Origin: a virus
DNA: 62,465 nucleotides
IMG/VR virus record: IMGVR_UViG_3300048057_000022
Location: 1-62,465 of that record
Strand: one strand, 5' to 3'
The translations under genes and the position numbers were made by a program. The notes beneath the pieces were generated by a model. It was not told the origin of the DNA and did no database searches. It was given only the letters and a program-made list of their open reading frames with translations. How positions within the stretch are numbered: position 1 is the first letter of the stretch; the number at the start of each line of letters is the position of its first letter. Shown piece after piece: positions 30,991-41,200 of this stretch.

Positions 30991-31739
30991 TAGACCCGAA
31001 GCTCCAGCGGATAGATGACGTCGGTGCTAGGCGTAGCCAAATGAGTCGCCAGGTCTAACACCAAGACCTGAACGTCACCGCCATCGGAAAGGATGAAGTC
31101 CGTCGTCGTGGTGATGGTTTTTGTGCCGTCGCCGTTGTCTACCTCGGCAAGCCCATAGGATACGTGGAGCCGCCGTCGTGTATTGAGAGATCGCCGTGTC
31201 GGGTCCGTGACGACCCGGTCCACGTTATCCCGCCCGTAGTCGTCCCCGCCCCGGTCCAGGACCAGCCCAGACCCCACAGGCAGGATCACGGTAGAGGAGA
31301 AGCTAAGGGGGTGCCCCGGCCCCTTCAGGATCTTGAAGACGTCCACCCCATGGGGAGTTAGGGTCATCTTCACATCTAGGTTCGCTGCGACGTCCCTCCA
31401 GATCAGAACCTTCCCGTCAATAAGCGGCTTGTTCGATGGGGAAACGGATAGGCCCGAATCAACATCAACCCTCTCCCCGATGTCGGACGTGAACTGGTAA
31501 ACCCCAGGCCCGGTCGCCTCGATGTGATAAGGGACCTTCTCGGCCTCCCAGCGGTTCCCTACCCTCACCCAAGCGGGATCGAGATCCTGCCAAGCACTGT
31601 CCTTCCAGTGGCTCGTGGGGGCGACGGACGTGCTGACCCGCCGCTTTTTCTGCCCGGAGATGGCGTCGGTCCACTCGTAAATCTTGTGGTTCCTGCCACG
31701 TCCAACCATGACGGCACCGGGAGGGATAGGCTTCGCCAT
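30990..31739 (-). CDS. Virion-associated protein, 249 aa
   Basis: ATG at 31739 overlaps the sulfotransferase stop (TAATG). Beta-rich: KIYEWTDAISGQKKRRVSTS, AWQDLDPAWVRVGNRWEAEK, VLIWRDVAANLDVKMTLTPH. Probably a tail or fibre structural domain; no enzyme motif is visible. Confidence 0.6.
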   Translation of the reverse strand: MAKPIPPGAVMVGRGRNHKIYEWTDAISGQKKRRVSTSVAPTSHWKDSAWQDLDPAWVRVGNRWEAEKVPYHIEATGPGVYQFTSDIGERVDVDSGLSVSPSNKPLIDGKVLIWRDVAANLDVKMTLTPHGVDVFKILKGPGHPLSFSSTVILPVGSGLVLDRGGDDYGRDNVDRVVTDPTRRSLNTRRRLHVSYGLAEVDNGDGTKTITTTTDFILSDGGDVQVLVLDLATHLATPSTDVIYPLELRV

Positions 31740-32359
31740 TAGGCCCCCAGCGTCAGATGTTCGAGCTTGAAGCGGCACTTGGCCTGATCTATTTCAGCCG
31801 CCGCCTTCTCTGGGTCAATCGGCCAGCCCAGCGACCGATAGACGCCCAAGGGGTCAGCCAGGAGGTCTTCCCGATAGCGAACTGTGGCAACGTGAACCAT
31901 GTCCCTCCTGGCCCGGATGTGGTTTTCCATGCTTCGAATCCGCGCTGCGTACCGCTCCATTTGAGCCTCAGCGGTGTCGAAGGTGAGCCAGGCCGGTGCC
32001 CGGTTCCGATCTCCCATCTGGGCAAACATCGCGTTCCAGCTTTGGCGGATTTCTTCCGGGTGGCGGGTGAGGATAACGACCTCGTAGGCGGCTGGTTCTA
32101 GGATACAGAACCTCTTCTCGTGCAGCTTCAGCGCCACACCACCAGGCCGGTCGTGGGCCAAGGGGAAGTCCGGTTCCGCAACCTGCCCCATGCCTGGCTC
32201 CCAATAGCGTTCATTGGCCCTGAAGGTCGCCGTGTCGAGTGCCCGGTTCCGGCGCTCGTCCACGGCAGGATCGAAGATGACGGGAAGCCCCCCGGCGTGC
32301 AGCCCTTCCACGAACCCCGAGGTGCCGCTTTTCTCAATCCCACCCGTCAGGTAAAACAA
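31739..32359 (-). CDS. Sulfotransferase family protein C, 206 aa
   Basis: TTG start with AGGAG seven bases upstream. GGIEKSGTSGFVEGL (residues 6-20) is a good PAPS P-loop, and VVILTRHPEEIRQSW (94-108) carries R99 and S107 of the 3'-phosphate site. GVYRSLGWPIDP and KCRFKLEHL are typical of the C-terminal half. It differs from the two early paralogs and sits among fibre genes, directly after a terminator. It could sulfate a virion glycan, a fibre or a host polymer. Confidence 0.75.
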   Translation of the reverse strand: MFYLTGGIEKSGTSGFVEGLHAGGLPVIFDPAVDERRNRALDTATFRANERYWEPGMGQVAEPDFPLAHDRPGGVALKLHEKRFCILEPAAYEVVILTRHPEEIRQSWNAMFAQMGDRNRAPAWLTFDTAEAQMERYAARIRSMENHIRARRDMVHVATVRYREDLLADPLGVYRSLGWPIDPEKAAAEIDQAKCRFKLEHLTLGA

Positions 32360-32370
32360 ACGACGCTCCT

Positions 32371-32403
32371 AAAAAAAGGACAGACGAGTCCCCCCGTCTG
32401 CCC
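32371..32403 (-). terminator. Rho-independent terminator before sulfotransferase C
   Basis: On the minus strand GGGCAGACG pairs with CGTCTGTCC (one G-U) around an 8-base loop, followed by seven T. It lies 12 bases upstream of the TTG start and after the stop at 32447, so downstream fibre genes need read-through or another promoter. Confidence 0.8.
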
Positions 32404-32446
32404 TTGATGTGGTGTGTTTCTCAACATCCTAGCTGCCCACCTGGTC

Positions 32447-32842
32447 TTAGGATTCAGGCATGGTCACCGTAAACGCGGTCACCGTGACGACTCCACCAGC
32501 CACGATCGAAGAGTCGTCAAAGCTCAAGTCCCCCGAACCCTGTCCGCAGGACCCATCTAGGCGATACGTGTCGCCCGCATCCCTCAATCTGAACCAGGTT
32601 GTGGTACCAGAGGCGTTGGCGCTCGCGTCCTGCCAGGTGCCGTTCTTAGCTACCGCACCTGCCGCTGCGGCACCAAAGGCCGTGGCTGGCAGGGTGATGC
32701 TCGCAAGCAGCGACCCGGATGCGGCCGTGTCGGCGTCAGCGGGCTGCGCCCCGTCTCTGACCTCCAGGACCCCGCTGTCAAAGAACGCGGCGAACGCATC
32801 TGCGAGGGCGTTTACAACGCTGGTGTCAACTCTTACCGTCAT
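32447..32842 (-). CDS. Virion protein of a common phage family, 131 aa
   Basis: VDTSVVNALADAFAAFFDSG, LEVRDGAQPAD, GSLLASITLP, TTWFRLRDAGDTYRLDGSCG and GGVVTVTAFTVTMPES follow the layout of a small structural family frequent in siphovirus tail-fibre regions. Function not established. Its Shine-Dalgarno/start region is tandemly duplicated (32826-32901). Confidence 0.65.
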   Translation of the reverse strand: MTVRVDTSVVNALADAFAAFFDSGVLEVRDGAQPADADTAASGSLLASITLPATAFGAAAAGAVAKNGTWQDASANASGTTTWFRLRDAGDTYRLDGSCGQGSGDLSFDDSSIVAGGVVTVTAFTVTMPES

Positions 32843-32901
32843 GATTCCCCTCCTGGGGTTGGGTCAACTCTTACCGTCATGATTCCCCTCCTGGGGTTGG
32901 G
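32826..32901 (-). repeat. Exact 38-bp tandem duplication over a gene start
   Basis: Two identical 38-bp units (32826-32863 and 32864-32901) each contain GGAGGGGAATCATGACGG on the minus strand. The upstream copy opens a 13-codon frame ending in the second unit, so a short upstream peptide now precedes the real start at 32842. Confidence 0.9.
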
Positions 32902-32951
32902 TCAACTCTTCCGTCTTAATCTACGCCCGACACGTCGTCGGCAAAAGCGAT

Positions 32952-33371
32952 TTACGGACCGCGCCCTCCGGCGATCAACGTGTCCGGTGCGATATGGGCC
33001 TGCCCGACCGTCTGGCGCATGTGCTCTGCGAGGTTCGCGTCGATCCTGTCCACCTTTGCCTCGAAGGACGGGGGTGGAATCTGAAGTGTATCGATGGTGG
33101 CCTGAATCTTGTCGATGGCAGTTGAGTCACGAGCGAAGTTTCTTTCCACATCCTCCCTGAAGCGCTCTACGTTCATTATCAGGCTATCAATGTCCCGCAT
33201 GGCAGACAGGCTGGCGTTGGCGCCGCCGATTATCGCGGCGGTGACCAGCATCGCCACGATTCCCAGGGCCCACTTCGCAAGGTACCTTCCCCAACTGTCC
33301 CCGTTTCGTGACATGCTTTCCCTCACTGTCTTCGTGGGAGCGTCCGCCAGGGGGGTGGCGTTGGTGCCCAT
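32952..33371 (-). CDS. Membrane protein with coiled coil, 139 aa
   Basis: Transmembrane helix YLAKWALGIVAMLVTAAIIG at residues ~30-50, then a charged helical region (NVERFREDVERNFARDSTAI) likely to form a coiled coil. Similar layouts occur among phage lysis accessory proteins and membrane-bound tail-associated factors. Position among fibre genes gives no clear role. Confidence 0.6.
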   Translation of the reverse strand: MGTNATPLADAPTKTVRESMSRNGDSWGRYLAKWALGIVAMLVTAAIIGGANASLSAMRDIDSLIMNVERFREDVERNFARDSTAIDKIQATIDTLQIPPPSFEAKVDRIDANLAEHMRQTVGQAHIAPDTLIAGGRGP

Positions 33372-33383
33372 GCTTGCCTCCAG

Positions 33384-35246
33384 TTAGGCGGGGCAGTTCA
33401 GGCCCTTCATCTTTGTAGCCCAAGAGCCATCACCGCCCGTGTTAAATTTAATTCGATACCAGTTGTCACCAGTAGAGGGAGTGAGGTGATTGTAATACTC
33501 AACCCCGGCCCCGATAGCGGATTCCAACAATGTCATGTCCCCAGGATCGGCAGAGATGTCCGACCACTCCAACCGGAAGGTGCTGCTAGTGTTTCCACCG
33601 TTGTCCCAGGTCAGGTCAGCCCGCTCGCTCGTCGGGCAATTAGAGTCGTCGAGCACACAGTCGAAGTCGAGCGGCGCGTTCGGCCAGGTGGTGCCAGACA
33701 CCGCAGAGGAGGGGGCGGACAGCACGTCGTCCAGCGTGTCCGAGTCCTCATTCGACGGGGAACTGGACTTGCCGCAGTCATTGAGCGCAATCGCACGGTA
33801 GAAGAACGTCGGCCCCTCAAATGTCACAATCAACTTGTAGAAATATTCCGTCTCTGGACTGAGCCCACCCCCACCGTCGTCGTCGTCGTAGGGGAAGTCC
33901 ACGAAGTCCAACCCGTCCTCGACCAGATTTCCAGGACCGGGCGTGAACCCGGAGGACAAGTCTCGGTACAGGGCGTATTCTAAGGCGTCCGGGTGGGCCG
34001 AAATGTCAACCTGGAGCGTGTCACTAGCAATCGGGTCCACGGAGTCGATGGTCGCTGTTCCAGCCGCCGTTCCGAGTCCGTTGTCGTCGTAATGCTCTAC
34101 GGCGGGCTCAATCGTGTTCGACAACAGTGTCCCGGTCCCTGGAGGCGTAAACGTGGAAGGGTGCCGATAAAGGGCGATGTTGTGGAACAGCCCGGCAACC
34201 GGATCGGTCCAATCAATGTCCATGTCGTCGTCTGGGTCGCCAGAGTCCTTGACTACCGTAAGGCCGGTAGGTGCGTCGGGCGAGCTACTGTACTGAACCG
34301 CCTCGCCGTCCCCCATCGTGTCGTAAGCCGATTCCCCTACTGCGTTCTCCGCCCTCACCTGGAACACGTACTCGTATCCGTCCGATGGCGTGAAGTCGTA
34401 AGACTCGTCTTCGGCGGCTGGCTCATCCTCGAAGAACCAGGAACCAAAGGCACCGCCGCACTCCCGCTCTTTGTATTCAAGGCGGAAGTTGTCTTCGTTA
34501 TCCGACATGTCCGTCCAGGTGACCTGCAAGACGGAGCCCACCTGAGAGGCAGCGACGTCCTCTGGAGCGTTCGGGGCCAGCCCTACTACGGTGGTGTTTC
34601 CGGTGACGCACGGCCCCTGCGAGTCGGGGTTGTATCCGCAGACGGCGTAGTAGATGATGTCGCCATCAACGAAGCCACCAGCATGGTCGTACTCCGTCGT
34701 CGGATCGCCTCCACCGGCTGGCCATGGATCGAAGGTCCCGTCAGCGTTTGTGGGAGGATCTCCGGTGAGGGCCGCATTCTTTTTCCAATAGACCTTGTAA
34801 TCCAACGCCTCGGGCACCATCGAATTCATTCGGATGAGAGTCGAGACGGCGTCAGAGATGTCGTCTTTCGGGTAGTCGGTCCACCAGGTCGGGGGAGCCG
34901 TGACCGGCGAGTACTCGGTGGTGCCGGTTGCCTGACCCGAGACTGCCCCTATGTGACCATAATTGAAGGGAGTCACCCGATACCAATACTTCGTGTTGTC
35001 CTGACGCCCACCGTCAACGTAAGGGCTTCCGGCCATCACGGTATCAATGAGAGCCCAAGATCCAGGCGATCCACCGGAGTCCGGTGCCCGTTCAATGTAA
35101 TGATAGGGGGCGAAGCTTGGGTGCGATACTGACCACGTTAGGGTCAGAGAGTTGTCCTCGTCGCCTACTGTGGGGTTGACGGCCAGGCCAGATGGCTGCT
35201 CTGGGACAGGATGGAAGAAGGCCGGTCCCTGCGCTGGAAACACCAT
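33384..35246 (-). CDS. Tail protein with fibronectin type III repeats, 620 aa
   Basis: ATG at 35246 overlaps the hub stop (ATGA); upstream codons belong to the hub gene in another frame. At least five FN3-like domains can be read from AVNPTVGDEDNSLTLTWSVS, VLQVTWTDMSDNEDNFRLEY, DSGDPDDDMDIDWTDP and TSERADLTWDNGGNTSSTF. FN3 domains are common in phage tail tips and may bind carbohydrate on the host. Confidence 0.75.
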   Translation of the reverse strand: MVFPAQGPAFFHPVPEQPSGLAVNPTVGDEDNSLTLTWSVSHPSFAPYHYIERAPDSGGSPGSWALIDTVMAGSPYVDGGRQDNTKYWYRVTPFNYGHIGAVSGQATGTTEYSPVTAPPTWWTDYPKDDISDAVSTLIRMNSMVPEALDYKVYWKKNAALTGDPPTNADGTFDPWPAGGGDPTTEYDHAGGFVDGDIIYYAVCGYNPDSQGPCVTGNTTVVGLAPNAPEDVAASQVGSVLQVTWTDMSDNEDNFRLEYKERECGGAFGSWFFEDEPAAEDESYDFTPSDGYEYVFQVRAENAVGESAYDTMGDGEAVQYSSSPDAPTGLTVVKDSGDPDDDMDIDWTDPVAGLFHNIALYRHPSTFTPPGTGTLLSNTIEPAVEHYDDNGLGTAAGTATIDSVDPIASDTLQVDISAHPDALEYALYRDLSSGFTPGPGNLVEDGLDFVDFPYDDDDGGGGLSPETEYFYKLIVTFEGPTFFYRAIALNDCGKSSSPSNEDSDTLDDVLSAPSSAVSGTTWPNAPLDFDCVLDDSNCPTSERADLTWDNGGNTSSTFRLEWSDISADPGDMTLLESAIGAGVEYYNHLTPSTGDNWYRIKFNTGGDGSWATKMKGLNCPA

Positions 35247-38200
35247 CAGCCGAACATGATTCCGGTAATGAGGGTGCCGCCTATATTCATGCAACAGAGG
35301 AGCATTATGTGATCGGCCCCGAGATTGTAAGGGGTGAACGGCCCATTCCCGTAAGCGCAGTTCCATCCACTCGCAAGCGTTAGATCAACGCCCGCCGTAT
35401 ATCCCAGGCACCTCAGCACAAAGGTTGCTCCATCCGGCACGTTCAAGGGGGCGGCGATGGTACGGTCTACGGTAAACGTCGTAGTCTGGACCGGGCCATC
35501 AGCGTAGTCGGGATTGTAGTCCGAGGTCGCGTTGGCGAAACTCGCTGGAACCCCAAGCACCTTCTCGTCGGTGCCAGACCTGGTGACCTCGAACATCCCG
35601 GCCAGGGTCAGGTTCGGCCCGCCGATTAGGGTGCCAGCTTGATTATAGATGTTCACCCCAGCACCGGACTCTTCCGCTGGGAAGACGTCGGCCTTTACCC
35701 ACGAGCCGGAGGTGCCCGTTCCACCAGCGCCGCTCCACCCTCTCACCCTCACCGGAATCGCTTCATCAGCCTGCGCTGAAGTGAAGTATCGAACGGCCAC
35801 GTACTCGTCTCGAAGCTCGTGGTCGGTGTCTGCCGCGATGTCACTCGTGTAGTTGTAGCCACCGGAGTCGGGAACTGGCGGGTCCTCGTCACCACCCTCT
35901 ACCTCGAACTCGATGGACGCAACGTCAGACCCGACAGCGAGGTGCAAGAGGATCGTGAAAGCGGCCCCGGTATAAAGTGACGGCTTCCAGTCGTAACCCA
36001 CCGCGACCGCCAACGGAGCCAGGGCGCCCGTCTCACCACCAGCGTTGTACTGGATCTCGCCCGTGAAGTCGCTCGCAGCGGGCGAAGACGTGCCCGTACC
36101 ACCGGCCCCGGTCCAAGCCCTGGCCCTGACGAAGAGGGTCTGACCGTCAGTCAGGACGCCTCCGCAGTTCGTCACTCCACTCTGGCCGTTCACCGGAGTC
36201 TCTGGGGTGCCGTCTGTGAAGTCGGCTGGCATGTCCGTAGCGTCGATGATGAACTCAACGGAGCCGCTGGACATATCTGGATCACCCGACCAAGACAGGC
36301 GAGGCTGGGTGCCGACCAGAGTCAGGCTGAACTTGGCGTCGGGGATAGCGTCCAGGCCGAAGTTGTGGGAGCCGATGATCCAGGCGTCCCCGTTACCGTC
36401 CTGTAGGTCCACGCGATAGGCGTAGAACAGGATCGCCGAGTGCTTCCCGCCCAACGCTACCCCCGTAGTGCTGGTGTACGTGTAGGGATCGGATTCGTCC
36501 ACCTCTCCGCCGTTACCGGCCCAGTCGTCTCCACCCGCCTCTGGGTCGTCGCCGGGGTCGAAGTCTCCGCTCCCGTTGAAGGGGAGGAACGCGGTGCCCG
36601 TAATGAGTCCACTCGGGTCATTCGGGAGGAGGGTGATTTTCCCGTAATTGGAGGCCCGGAAAGCCTGGACGCCCATGGTGGGCGGAACGGTGTCGTTAGC
36701 CTTGACCGTGTGTCGCCAATCGTCATCGCACTGATTCCCCCCCGCCGCCACTTCGCTCCACGCTCTGACCCTGATATGGAGAGCCTCTGTCGGCAGTAGG
36801 TCCACCACGAGCGTAGTCAGGCCCGAACGGGAGTTGACGATGGTTCCGCCGCCGTCCAACTCGACCTCGCTCGGCATGTCGTCTGGCGGCTCCCTCGCAA
36901 TCAGGTATTCGACACTTTTCGTGTCCTCATCACCATCATGGCGGAGGTAGACCACCGGGCCAACCACCGTCGCGGAGCATTTGATACTGGGGATGAAGTC
37001 CTTGTCGAACTCGAAGCTGTCCACCACCCACGTACTGGTGACACCACCGTCCGTGCTGTACCGGAAGGCGTAAAACAGCGTGGACTTCCTGCCCTCGACC
37101 AGGGCAACGCCCGTAGAACTGGTCAGGTTGTAGCCGGGATCTGCGGTGACGTCCCGTTCGTCCCACGGATCGTCCGGGTCACCTGGATCGAGTTCGTTTC
37201 CGCCCTGGATCGGCTGGAACGCCGTTCCGTTGATGAGATTCTGGGGGTCGTTTAGCTCCAGCACGACGTTGCCGACAGCGCCGACCTGAGTTGGGATCGC
37301 CTTCACGGTCGGGACGATGGTATCGGACCCGAGGTAGATGACGAACTGCATGGCCTCGCTGGCCATGGAGGCTTCCTGGGTTGTGTCGTCCGTGGCCGAG
37401 GTCCGGTAGAACTGGCCCTCCACACACAAACACTCCCCGGAGGCCAGCACATACGACTCAAGGTCCTGGTAGTTGAACGTGTTGCCGCTGTACTCTGAGC
37501 CCAGGCCGTCGTCGAATGCGATGCTGTCCCAGGACTCGCTCCCGACGTCCACCTTCTTGACCCTGAACCTCCAACTCATGCAGTCGGAGTCGATGGCCTG
37601 CGGGATGATGACGGGGGTGCCGTCCTCCTCGGTGGAGTAGTTGAAGAACCCAGCGGGGCGAGCGTTCCCGTCAACGTAGACGCGGCCGGGGTCGTCGGCG
37701 GGCCTGAACATGAAGCCGGTGGCGTCCACGGCGTTGAATAGGATCACCTTCCTCGTGCCGCCCTCTGCTGGCTTCACGACTTCCACACTGATGTCGTAGG
37801 GGTCCGCTACTAGGCCGGAGGTGGTGTAGTCACCGGGCCAGGTGGGTTCAGCGTCGCCCTCGTCGATGACGATGTATCCGAAGTTCACCTGCGCGGAATC
37901 GTCCGTAGCGACAAACCGGACGCCCTCCTTGGTCACATCGTCGGGGATGTATGGGAACCAGACGACCCTCGGGTTGTTGTCCGCCTCGTGATAGGTGTAC
38001 CGGAGGACTGTTATTCCGCTTTCCCCCTGCGTGCAGGCATCGTCCAAGTAGAAGACGATCCCCACGTACCTTATCTCACCGTCCGCAGTAAAGGTGTGGA
38101 TGTTTTCGCCTCCGACAGCCACACCGTCCTCGGTTAGGATGTTGCCCGTGGTTTGGACGTCGTTTTCGGTGGGCTCTGTATCAGAGTCCAGGTACTTACA

Positions 38201-41200
38201 GCCTGTCCCGAGGAGCCACCCAGGGGATAGATAGAGGTCGCCGTCGTCCTCGTCCAAGTGGGGGTTGCCGAACCCGATACCCGCTGTGATCTGCTCCTGC
38301 ACCACGGGGGCCGCAACATAAATGTCGTACTCCGAGGTACCATCTGGAGTGACGTCCCACGCTTCAGTGACGGTGAGTTCCGTGGCCGTGTTCGATGCAA
38401 TCACGCGAATCTGAGGATCGTCGGCATCGTACCCCGTGCCCGCGATGATCTCCACTGAGCACCCGTACCACTCATCAGTCGCCCACGCCTTCGCCGTATC
38501 GTTCAGGGTCGTGCTCGTGTTGCCCCCAGACGAGGTGCCATTGTCGATCGGGGCGTCTCCCCTAACCCCGACAGCGCTGGTCAGAACTGGGCGCACCTCA
38601 ACCATGCCGACCCTAGAAGCACGGAAGGAGTGCTTCCTGGTCTTCGATATGCCCAACTCCGACCAGCTTGTCCAGGCTAAGGTCTGGGGATTCCGGTAAC
38701 GCATCTCGATGATGACGTACCAGTTGGCATACTGCCACTCTGGCTGGTCCCAGTCCACCGTCACCAAGGGCTGCTCACCATCGAAATCTATATCGTGGTC
38801 GATGGCCACCGTGGTAACGTGAGGAGGAATCCCGTGAGGCGGCTTGAGCGTCGAGGAAATGTCAACTGAGTCGAAGTCGTCGGTCGGAAAATTCAGATAG
38901 ACGTGGTCCCTTATGACCTCGCAGGTCAGCGAGTATGCAAGGCCCCCACCGTCCTCTATCCTTACAACACGGGCAACCTCGTTGGCGATGCCGCTAATGT
39001 CGTGATTGATGAGGACGATGTCGCCAATCTCCAGAACCATCCCCTCGATATTCAGGCCGGGGACGTAGAACTCGAAGTTCTGATCCAGGCCCTTTCGAAG
39101 CTCGTACCACCCGTTCCTGACGGCCTGTTGCCACTCGGTGGTGGCCTCCATTTTGACCGACTTCTCATTCAGGCCGAACTTGTCGTAGTGGTAATTGCCC
39201 TGGTCGTCTTCGTAGGTATCGGGAATAGGAACCGTCGCGTCCCTACCCTGGTCTTTCGTGGACTGGTAGCTCGCCACTACCTGGTTAGTTAGTTCGTGCA
39301 GGGCCGTCTTGTGGCGCACCTTGATGGGGCCGACGTTGTCGATGTTTAGTTCCAGGGCGTAGATGGCGAAGGTGCCGCCTACGCTCGGCGTCGGGCTAAA
39401 CGCGCTCGATACGGTAAGGGTGCTGGCCGTGTTCGATGCGATGGTCCTCACCTGACCAGCCCCGGTCCCGGTGAGGATCTTCACCCTCAACCCCGTCAGG
39501 AGGCCGCTCACCCCACCATCTGGCCACGTAGAGTCCGTCAGGCCGTTCCTGGTACTCTCCGTGATAATAGTGGACGTTGCCCCCGTAATAGTGCCCTTAC
39601 CCCCCGTGGGGGCGTCCAGCACGATACCGACCTTACCGTCCTTGGCCACCAAGGAACCACGGCAAGCCTGGAGGAGCATAGCCAGCACGTCGGCACGCTT
39701 CCCGGACTTCACGTACAAGTCAGACCTATACCTCTCGACAGAGATAAGACTCTTGTCGAAATCGTAGACCGAGATGGTGTCCTCAGCGTAGTCGGCCCAG
39801 TCGATAAAAGAACCGAGGTCCACAGAGCTTGTGGCAAGGCCAGCCGACCACCGATCGCTCTCATCTTCACGTTCGGGGGCCGTCAGGACGTCGAGGATCT
39901 GCCAGACGGGGTTCCGTGAGTATTCGTAGGCACCCGTTATGGGCGTGCTGCCGGAATACGCGTACTTTTGGACCTTCTTCCCCTTGTACTTGCACTGGAT
40001 GTCGGGAGCCCTGACCGCCCAATAGCGAGTCCTCGCAAGGTATTTCCCAGGCACGGGTCCGAAGAATGGGTTCCACCCCACCGGGTACTGGTTCTCCCAG
40101 ACTACGTTCGTGACCTGGGGCTCAAGGTCGTAATTCTCGGGAAGCTCCATGATGAAGTACCCGACATTCCTGAGCCCGCCATGCCCTGGGATCTCCTTGT
40201 CCCGGTCCCACTGTGGAAAGAAGTCCGAGGGAGCCTGAGTTTTCGTCCCCACGAGGATGTCGAACTTATCGTCCCAGCCCTGGTTGACGTAATACTGTGT
40301 GCTACGGAGCGTCGCCCCGTCCAAAAGGACGTCTTCCTCGACAGTGTCGATGGCGGTATCCAGCAGCCCCTCGCCAATCACACAGACAGCAAACGGCCCG
40401 TCCCTGGTCGAGTTCCAGGCTGCCCACGCCTTCGTGCCACCGCCAGCGCGTGAGTGAACGCCCACGACCAAGGGAGTCGTCCAGCGCGTACCGTAGGGGA
40501 TCGGGATAATATTGCCAACCACCCCGTCCATTTGGGCCACAACGCCCTGCCGGGGCTCGGCGTACCCGAACTGCTCCCGGAAGTAGTCCATGCCGCCGAA
40601 CTTGTCCTGCTGCCGAGTGGCCTCTGCGAACTTCCAGCGCCTACCGCACTCGCGGATTATGTCACGCGGACACCCCTGGTAGACGATATAGTCACCGGCC
40701 TGAAGGGTGCCGCTCCAGGACAGGGTTGAGTTCAGTTTGATCTGGGAGTTGGCCAAGTCGGCCTCGGTCACGCGGAGGTTCGAGTAAATCTCGGTCCCGC
40801 CCGTCTCAGCGCTGTACCCGCCCCGCCAGATCGACACGTAGTTGGACGGGTAGTCGCTCGGCTCCAGGGTCACCCCGGCCTGTCCTGTCTCCGCCGACCC
40901 CGTCAGTGGAATCCACGAGGTGTGGGTGTACGCGGCCCCGGTCTGGACCTGCGCGGACGAGGTGTATCCACAGTTCGAGTCCGCGCTGCCGAACTCCCAC
41001 CCGCAGTGGTTCGTGATGATCCGACCGATGCTCCCGCCCCTGGCCATCCTGGCATCGGCCATGACGTTGATCGTCATCACCTCGGCGTCCACCTCGGGCC
41101 GGAAAATCGTGCCAGTGAACAGTTGGACGGGGCCCTCGAAGGTCGTGTAGCCGGGGTTCGTGGCGAAATACTGGCTTACCTCAACCAGGGCTCCATCGAA

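Noticed and set aside
33993-35132. Plus-strand 379-codon frame
   Set aside because: It is antisense to the FN3 tail protein, which has clear domains; codon use and Val/Arg richness fit a shadow frame.
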